NCBI GenBank assembly: GCA_964599375.1
Contig: CAZREW010000006.1
Location: 62,001 to 126,000 of the forward strand
From: JAUWCL01 sp964599375
GTDB taxonomy: Bacteria > Krumholzibacteriota > Krumholzibacteriia > Krumholzibacteriales > Krumholzibacteriaceae
Direction: 5' to 3'
Length of the DNA stretch: 64,000 nt
The notes under the pieces are model-generated. The model was not told where the DNA came from, searched no databases, and worked only from the letters and a program-made list of their open reading frames with translations. Shown piece by piece: positions 60,020 through 64,000 of the stretch. Position 1 is the first letter of the stretch. Every line of letters begins with the position of its first letter. The position numbers and the translations under genes are program-made.

Positions 60020-60922
60020 ATGAGAGGAATCGCCATTACAGCATCATTGATCTTTCTACTTATTATAGTCCCTCTGACACCTCTGGCAGCCCAGACCGCG
60101 AGCTACATGATCAGCTGGTCGCCCAATCCGGAGCCCGAAGTAGCGGGATACGTGATCTTCCGTTCACTCTCGGCCACCTCGGGATTCGTGGCGGTCGACA
60201 GCGTCGGGGCCTCCACTACGACCTATGTGGATACGGGACTTCAGAAGGGCACGATCTACTTCTACCGCCTGAAGGCGAAGGACGCCGACGGCAACAGGGG
60301 CCTCTTCTCCAACCTCGTCTCGGGGATGACTATCCCCCAGGACGCGGCCCCGGCTGTCAATAGCCTCTGCGAGATCACCGACATACAGCCGAATGGGACC
60401 AGCGGCCTCGAAGTCGACTGGCAGACCCAGTATCCGACGATCGGGTTCGTGCAGTACGACAGAGACGCGAGCCTCGACTCGATGTCGGCATGGGACGACG
60501 GCAGCTACGGCCAGACACACACGAGCGCGACAGGCGAGCTTCTTGCCCCGGCCACCTATTATCTGAGGGCGGTCTCCTACGACGACGCCGACCACATGAT
60601 AGTATCGGCCGTGGACACGTTCATCTTCGCCGGCGAGAACCCGACACCGCTGTCGGCGCCGGCCCTGAGCATATTCCCCGTACCGTACCATCCCGGCTCA
60701 GGCGGACTCAGCCTTATGAATCTGCCCGAGAACGGCAGGGTCGCGATCTACGACGGAAACGGGCTCGAGGTGTGGCGAAAAGAGATTGGCACGCAGACTG
60801 CTATGAACTGGAACGGCGAGAACCAGAACGGCAGCCAGGTCATGAGCGGCGTTTATTACGTGATAACGACCGATTCGGGCGGCCAGGTCTTCGACAAGCG
60901 GCCTATAATGATAGTCAACTGA
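60020..60922 (+). CDS. secreted FN3-domain protein with FlgD/type-9-like C-terminal domain
   Basis: The 300-residue protein has a Sec signal (residues 1-25, LTPLAAQ). Residues about 27-110 form a fibronectin type III domain (SWSPNPEPEVAGYVIFRS, YVDTGLQKGTIYFYRLKAKD), followed by a second beta domain (about 115-210) and a C-terminal FlgD-Ig/sorting-like domain (about 220-300: FPVPYHPGSGGLSLMNLP, VAIYDGNGLEVWRKEIG, NGENQNGSQVMSGVYYVI). Such domains guide export to the surface by the Por/type 9 machinery in FCB bacteria. PorV/PorQ-like protein follows 32 bp downstream, in the same operon. Confidence 0.8.
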   Translation: MRGIAITASLIFLLIIVPLTPLAAQTASYMISWSPNPEPEVAGYVIFRSLSATSGFVAVDSVGASTTTYVDTGLQKGTIYFYRLKAKDADGNRGLFSNLVSGMTIPQDAAPAVNSLCEITDIQPNGTSGLEVDWQTQYPTIGFVQYDRDASLDSMSAWDDGSYGQTHTSATGELLAPATYYLRAVSYDDADHMIVSAVDTFIFAGENPTPLSAPALSIFPVPYHPGSGGLSLMNLPENGRVAIYDGNGLEVWRKEIGTQTAMNWNGENQNGSQVMSGVYYVITTDSGGQVFDKRPIMIVN

Positions 60923-60954
60923 CCTGAGGAAACAGGATAGCGTAAGGATACAGC

Positions 60955-61896
60955 ATGAGACATCACGCAACATTCATCAGAGCGATTATCCTGGCGATCC
61001 TTTTGGCATCGATTTTTTCGGCGCCGGCCGCCAGGGCCACAGACGGGCCGGGCAGCGCCGGCGCCGGCTATCTTCTCAGGCCGGTAGGCCCCAAATCGAT
61101 CGCCATGGGCGAGGTCAAGGCCGCGCTGGACAGCGACCAGTTCAACTGGCTTTCCAATCCCGCGACGATCACATCGATGGACAACAGCGGAATTGGCCTG
61201 TTCCATTCAGAATGGCTGATGGACAAGAGATACACCAGCCTCTCCGGCAATACGCGCGTTTCGAAATGGCTCACGATCGGCGGAGGGCTGATATACGAGT
61301 ACGGGGACGACATCCAGGGATACGATGATTTCGGTCAGGCGACAGACCCCCTGAAGAACTACGACTACCAGGCTCTTGTCGGGCTGGGATTCGGTCCCAC
61401 CGCGAACTTCTCGGGAGGGATCAATCTGAAATATTTCAGGGAGGCGCTGGCCGAGTGGTCGGCGGGCGGGTTCGGCTTTGACATCGGCGCGTTCTACGAT
61501 GTGCCGGTGGCCGATCTGAAACTCGGGCTCACCGTCCAGAACATAGGCCCAGCCGTCAAATTCATCGAGAAAGAGGAGCCGCTCCCGACGACAACGCGGG
61601 CCGGGGTGGTCTACACGATGAACGCTCCGGCAAGCAGCGTCGGATTCTCGCTCGGGCTCGACTTCGTCAAGCCGAGGTTCGAAGAACCGTATATCGGAGC
61701 GGGCGCCGAAGTCGCTATCGCCGGCACAGTAGCCCTGCGCGGCGGATGGTGCGGCCGCAAGAGCAGGGCCGGCGACGGATTCACATTCGGAGCGGGTGTC
61801 GATCTCGATGACCGCATCACGATCGATTACGCCGCCGCGGCATACGGTGATTTCGGGCTCCAGCATATTATCTCGCTTTATTTCGGCATTCGATAA
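60955..61896 (+). CDS. PorV/PorQ-family outer-membrane protein
   Basis: The 313-residue protein has a Sec signal (residues 1-28, AARATD) and the family's AGAGYLLRPVGPKSIAMGEVKAAL, LSNPATITSMDNSG and repeated amphipathic beta-strands ending LQHIISLYFGIR. PorV-type proteins are 14-strand FadL-like barrels that carry type 9 substrates or act as surface porins. Co-transcription with a CTD protein supports a secretion role. Confidence 0.88.
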   Translation: MRHHATFIRAIILAILLASIFSAPAARATDGPGSAGAGYLLRPVGPKSIAMGEVKAALDSDQFNWLSNPATITSMDNSGIGLFHSEWLMDKRYTSLSGNTRVSKWLTIGGGLIYEYGDDIQGYDDFGQATDPLKNYDYQALVGLGFGPTANFSGGINLKYFREALAEWSAGGFGFDIGAFYDVPVADLKLGLTVQNIGPAVKFIEKEEPLPTTTRAGVVYTMNAPASSVGFSLGLDFVKPRFEEPYIGAGAEVAIAGTVALRGGWCGRKSRAGDGFTFGAGVDLDDRITIDYAAAAYGDFGLQHIISLYFGIR

Positions 61897-61944
61897 GCGG
61901 CTGACAAAGCTTCGGGCACAATATTTTAAAATTTTCTTGATGAT

Positions 61945-61959
61945 TGGCACATCTTCTGC
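61945..61959 (+). promoter_or_regulatory. sigma-54 promoter of the second ACP-ligase-NadE module
   Basis: TGGCACATCTTCTGC matches 9 of 10 fixed positions with GG-N10-GC spacing. Start near 61971, followed at once by the hairpin at 61974-61992. Confidence 0.75.
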
Positions 61960-61973
61960 GTAGGCTGTTTTAT

Positions 61974-61992
61974 CGCCGGACTTCGTCCGGCG
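61974..61992 (+). other. hairpin at the 5' end of the module 2 transcript
   Basis: CGCCGGA-CTTCG-TCCGGCG is a 7-bp perfect stem starting within about 3 nt of the predicted sigma-54 start site. A 5'-terminal hairpin of this kind can stabilise the mRNA. The leader to the first start codon is about 120 nt. Confidence 0.5.
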
Positions 61993-62091
61993 GCGCCGCG
62001 CCGGGCAGTTCCATGTGTATGACGCGGCGACAGATCGATACTTCATCGAGTTGTGAGCGTATAGACCTTTACAGACACTTGGAGGCCGGCT

Positions 62092-62340
62092 TTGAAGATG
62101 AATGACAAGATCCGCACATACATAATGGAAAATATACTTCTCGGATCAGCAGATCACCCTATCGCGGACGATGATTCTTTCCTCGAGAAGGGTATCATCG
62201 ACTCGACAGGCATACTCGAGCTCGTAGCCTTCGTCGAGGACGAATTCGCGATAGAAGTCGAGGACGAGGAGCTAATCCCGGACAACTTCGATTCGATCGG
62301 AAAACTCGCCGCTTACACCGAGATGAAGATAGGCGGCTAG
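62092..62340 (+). CDS. acyl carrier protein, module 2
   Basis: The 82-residue acidic carrier has Ser38 in GIIDSTGILELVAFVE for phosphopantetheine and the same size, charge and motif as the carrier of module 1. TTG 62092 has GGAGG 6 nt upstream; ATG 62098 is 12 nt away, so TTG is preferred. Its ligase starts 17 bp after the stop. Confidence 0.88.
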   Translation: MKMNDKIRTYIMENILLGSADHPIADDDSFLEKGIIDSTGILELVAFVEDEFAIEVEDEELIPDNFDSIGKLAAYTEMKIGG

Positions 62341-62357
62341 ACCGGCAGAGAGCAGAG

Positions 62358-63932
62358 ATGCTTTTACAGGAATTCCTGGAAAACACATCCTCACGACTTC
62401 CGGAGAAGACCGCGCTGGTAGCCGGCCGGTCGCGCCTGACCTGGAGCCAGGTCGAGGCACGCGCGAACCGCCTCGCACGGGCTTTGACGGCGGCCGGCGT
62501 CGGCTACGGCGACAGGGTCGTCGTGTTGATGGACAACTCGCCTGAGACCGTCATATCTATCTTCGGCATCCTCAAGGCGGACGCGGTATTCGTCGTCCTC
62601 AACCCCACGATCAAGACTGACAAGCTCGCCTACATCCTCGATAACTGCAGAGCTTCGGCGCTGATAACGCACAGCGGCAAATGGACTACGGCTGGAGGCC
62701 CTGCAGCTTCGGCAGGTTCCCTGAGGGCGGTGGTCGTAGCAGGTGATACCGAAGAGCCCGAAGCGTTCCTCCGGGAGAAGAGCCCGTCCCTCATCATGCT
62801 TTCCTGGAACGACGCCGCGGAGAATGGCGACGATTCGATACCGCCCCGCAGGGCGATCGATATCGATCTCGCCTCGCTGATCTATACATCGGGCACGACG
62901 GGGAACCCGAAAGGCGTCATGCTCACCCACCGTAACATGGTGTCAGCGTCCACCTCGATAACGACATACCTCGAAAACGTCGAGGACGACATCATCCTCA
63001 GCGTCCTCCCTCTCTCGTTCGATTACGGCCTGTACCAGGCGATCATGGCGGCCCAGTTCGGCGGGACTCTCGTGCTCGAAAAATCGTTCCTCTTTCCCTT
63101 CGCCGTGATCGACCTGATGAAAAAGGAAAGAGTGACCGGTTTTCCGATAGTGCCCACGATGTCGGCGATGCTCCTTCAGATCGAAAAACTCAGGGAGATG
63201 AGTTTCCCCGACCTGCGCTACCTTACGAACACGGCCGCCGCCCTGCCCGTATCACATATCCTCGGGCTCCAGGAGATATTCCCGGACGCGGCGATCTACT
63301 CGATGTACGGCCTGACCGAGTGCAAGAGGGTCTCGTACCTCCCCCCCTTCGAGCTCGGGACGCGTCCGACCTCGGTCGGGAAAGGGATGCCCAACGAGCA
63401 GGTCTACCTCGTCGACGAGGATGACAACGTCATAACGGATCCGGATACGCCGGGAGAGCTCGTCGTGCGTGGCGCCAACGTGATGAAAGGTTACTGGGAA
63501 CTTCCCGAGGAGACGGCGCGGATGCTGCGTCCCGGCCCGTATCCATGGGAGAAAGTGCTGTACACCGGTGACCTCTTCAAGATGGACGCGGAAGGGTATC
63601 TCTATTTCGTGTCGAGAAAAGATGATATCATCAAGAGCCGCGGGGAGAAGGTGAGCCCCAAAGAGGTGGAGAGCGCGCTGTACGAGATCCCGGATATCGT
63701 CGAGGCGGCGGTCGTCGGGGTCGAGGACGGGATACTCGGGCAGGCGGTCAAGGCCTTCGTAGTGCTCAAGGAGGGGTCGACGCTCACGGAGAAAGAGATA
63801 CTGGCGTGGTGCATGAGGCATCTCGAGGATTTCATGGTGCCGAAGACGGTCGAGTTCATGGATTCCCTGCCCAAGACATCCTCCGGCAAGATAACGAAGA
63901 AGGGCCTCGGACAGGAAATGAAGAAAGGTTGA
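62358..63932 (+). CDS. AMP-forming acyl/aryl ligase, module 2
   Basis: The 524-residue ANL enzyme has the P-loop IYTSGTTGNPKGVM near 175, YSMYGLTECKR, YTGDLFKMDAEGYLYFVSRKDD and the terminal PKTSSGKITKK lysine. It is a clear paralogue of the module 1 ligase, but differs around the substrate pocket (LSFDYGLYQAIMAAQ against FYYIYGNSLLLTHVG), so it may load a different acid. Five bases separate it from the NadE-like gene. Confidence 0.92.
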   Translation: MLLQEFLENTSSRLPEKTALVAGRSRLTWSQVEARANRLARALTAAGVGYGDRVVVLMDNSPETVISIFGILKADAVFVVLNPTIKTDKLAYILDNCRASALITHSGKWTTAGGPAASAGSLRAVVVAGDTEEPEAFLREKSPSLIMLSWNDAAENGDDSIPPRRAIDIDLASLIYTSGTTGNPKGVMLTHRNMVSASTSITTYLENVEDDIILSVLPLSFDYGLYQAIMAAQFGGTLVLEKSFLFPFAVIDLMKKERVTGFPIVPTMSAMLLQIEKLREMSFPDLRYLTNTAAALPVSHILGLQEIFPDAAIYSMYGLTECKRVSYLPPFELGTRPTSVGKGMPNEQVYLVDEDDNVITDPDTPGELVVRGANVMKGYWELPEETARMLRPGPYPWEKVLYTGDLFKMDAEGYLYFVSRKDDIIKSRGEKVSPKEVESALYEIPDIVEAAVVGVEDGILGQAVKAFVVLKEGSTLTEKEILAWCMRHLEDFMVPKTVEFMDSLPKTSSGKITKKGLGQEMKKG

Positions 63933-63937
63933 AACAG

Positions 63938-64000
63938 ATGGCATTCAGCAAGAACGTTCTCGACATAGACCCGGCGAAGGCGACCGATAAGATAGTGGAC
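63938..64000 (+). CDS. NadE-like protein, copy C (cut by the window edge)
   Basis: Only 21 codons are visible: MAFSKNVLDIDPAKATDKIV. The start resembles copy A (MNFNKDSLKID) and generic NadE N-termini in the xFxKxxLxID pattern. This makes the second module ACP-ligase-NadE. The catalytic part is outside the window, so the call rests on this short similarity and on position. Confidence 0.55.
   Translation, partial: MAFSKNVLDIDPAKATDKIVD

Noticed and set aside
1..64000. CRISPR array, IS element, prophage or integrase
   Set aside because: No regularly spaced repeats, transposase motifs or phage genes were seen.

Overview
The window looks like chromosomal DNA of an uncultivated, GC-rich Gram-negative bacterium of the FCB (Fibrobacterota-Chlorobi-Bacteroidota) kind, possibly close to Krumholzibacteriota or Eisenbacteria; this placement is inference. 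The pointers are a PorV/PorQ-type outer-membrane protein, an FlgD/type-9-like C-terminal domain on a secreted protein, lipobox lipoproteins, TatC, heavy use of sigma-54 (three activators and at least six candidate -24/-12 promoters) and a TPR-fused sigma-54 activator. No tRNA, rRNA, CRISPR array or transposase was recognised.

Region 1 (1-9.7 kb) is regulatory and accessory. It holds the 3' part of a TPR protein with an abrupt base-composition change, a two-gene unit encoding a lipoprotein with a halocin-C8-like cysteine-rich tail plus a coupled small membrane protein, a possible cysteine-rich micropeptide, and three sigma-54 activators (TPR-AAA-Fis, GAF-AAA-Fis, AAA-Fis). An adenosine-specific kinase lies between the last two. 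A 125-nt RNA gene with a near-consensus sigma-70 promoter and a strong intrinsic terminator follows at 9.6 kb.

Region 2 (9.7-24.7 kb) is mostly housekeeping and signalling: an NCS2 permease, a lipoprotein, an S9 peptidase, two tandem STAS proteins, purM, a membrane HD-GYP phosphodiesterase with a candidate sigma-54 promoter, a protein of unknown family, and the run polyprenyl synthase - AmmeMemoRadiSam enzyme - rsfS - argS - PfkB kinase. The ArgRS lacks the HIGH signature.

Region 3 (24.9-28.9 kb) is an unusual four-gene module: NadE-like ATP-pyrophosphatase, acyl carrier protein, AMP-forming ligase, second NadE-like protein. A paralogous ACP-ligase-NadE module starts at 62.1 kb and runs off the right edge. 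The two differ in promoter type (sigma-70 for the first, sigma-54 for the second). I regard this as the most likely undescribed system in the window: a carrier-bound carboxylic acid pathway with dedicated ammonia-dependent amide synthases.

Region 4 (28.9-38.5 kb) is housekeeping: tatC, nrdR, a dCMP-type deaminase, glyA, rpiB, ilvE, a low-molecular-weight phosphatase, a cupin, an outer-membrane barrel, a geranylgeranyl-reductase-type flavoprotein with its own ferredoxin, and an MBL-fold hydrolase.

Region 5 (38.6-64 kb) is an exopolysaccharide locus: glycosyltransferases, an orphan WbpG-like sugar amidotransferase, a Wzx-type flippase, a Wzy/O-antigen-ligase-type protein, an AsnB amidotransferase, a deacetylase, a heparinase-like protein, GNAT and LbH acyltransferases, an SGNH-like secreted protein, a beta-helix protein, a CTD-bearing FN3 protein, PorV, and the second ACP-ligase-NadE module. 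Candidate sigma-54 promoters precede the flippase, the beta-helix protein, the FN3 protein and the second module, which suggests that RpoN co-ordinates envelope polysaccharide production here.
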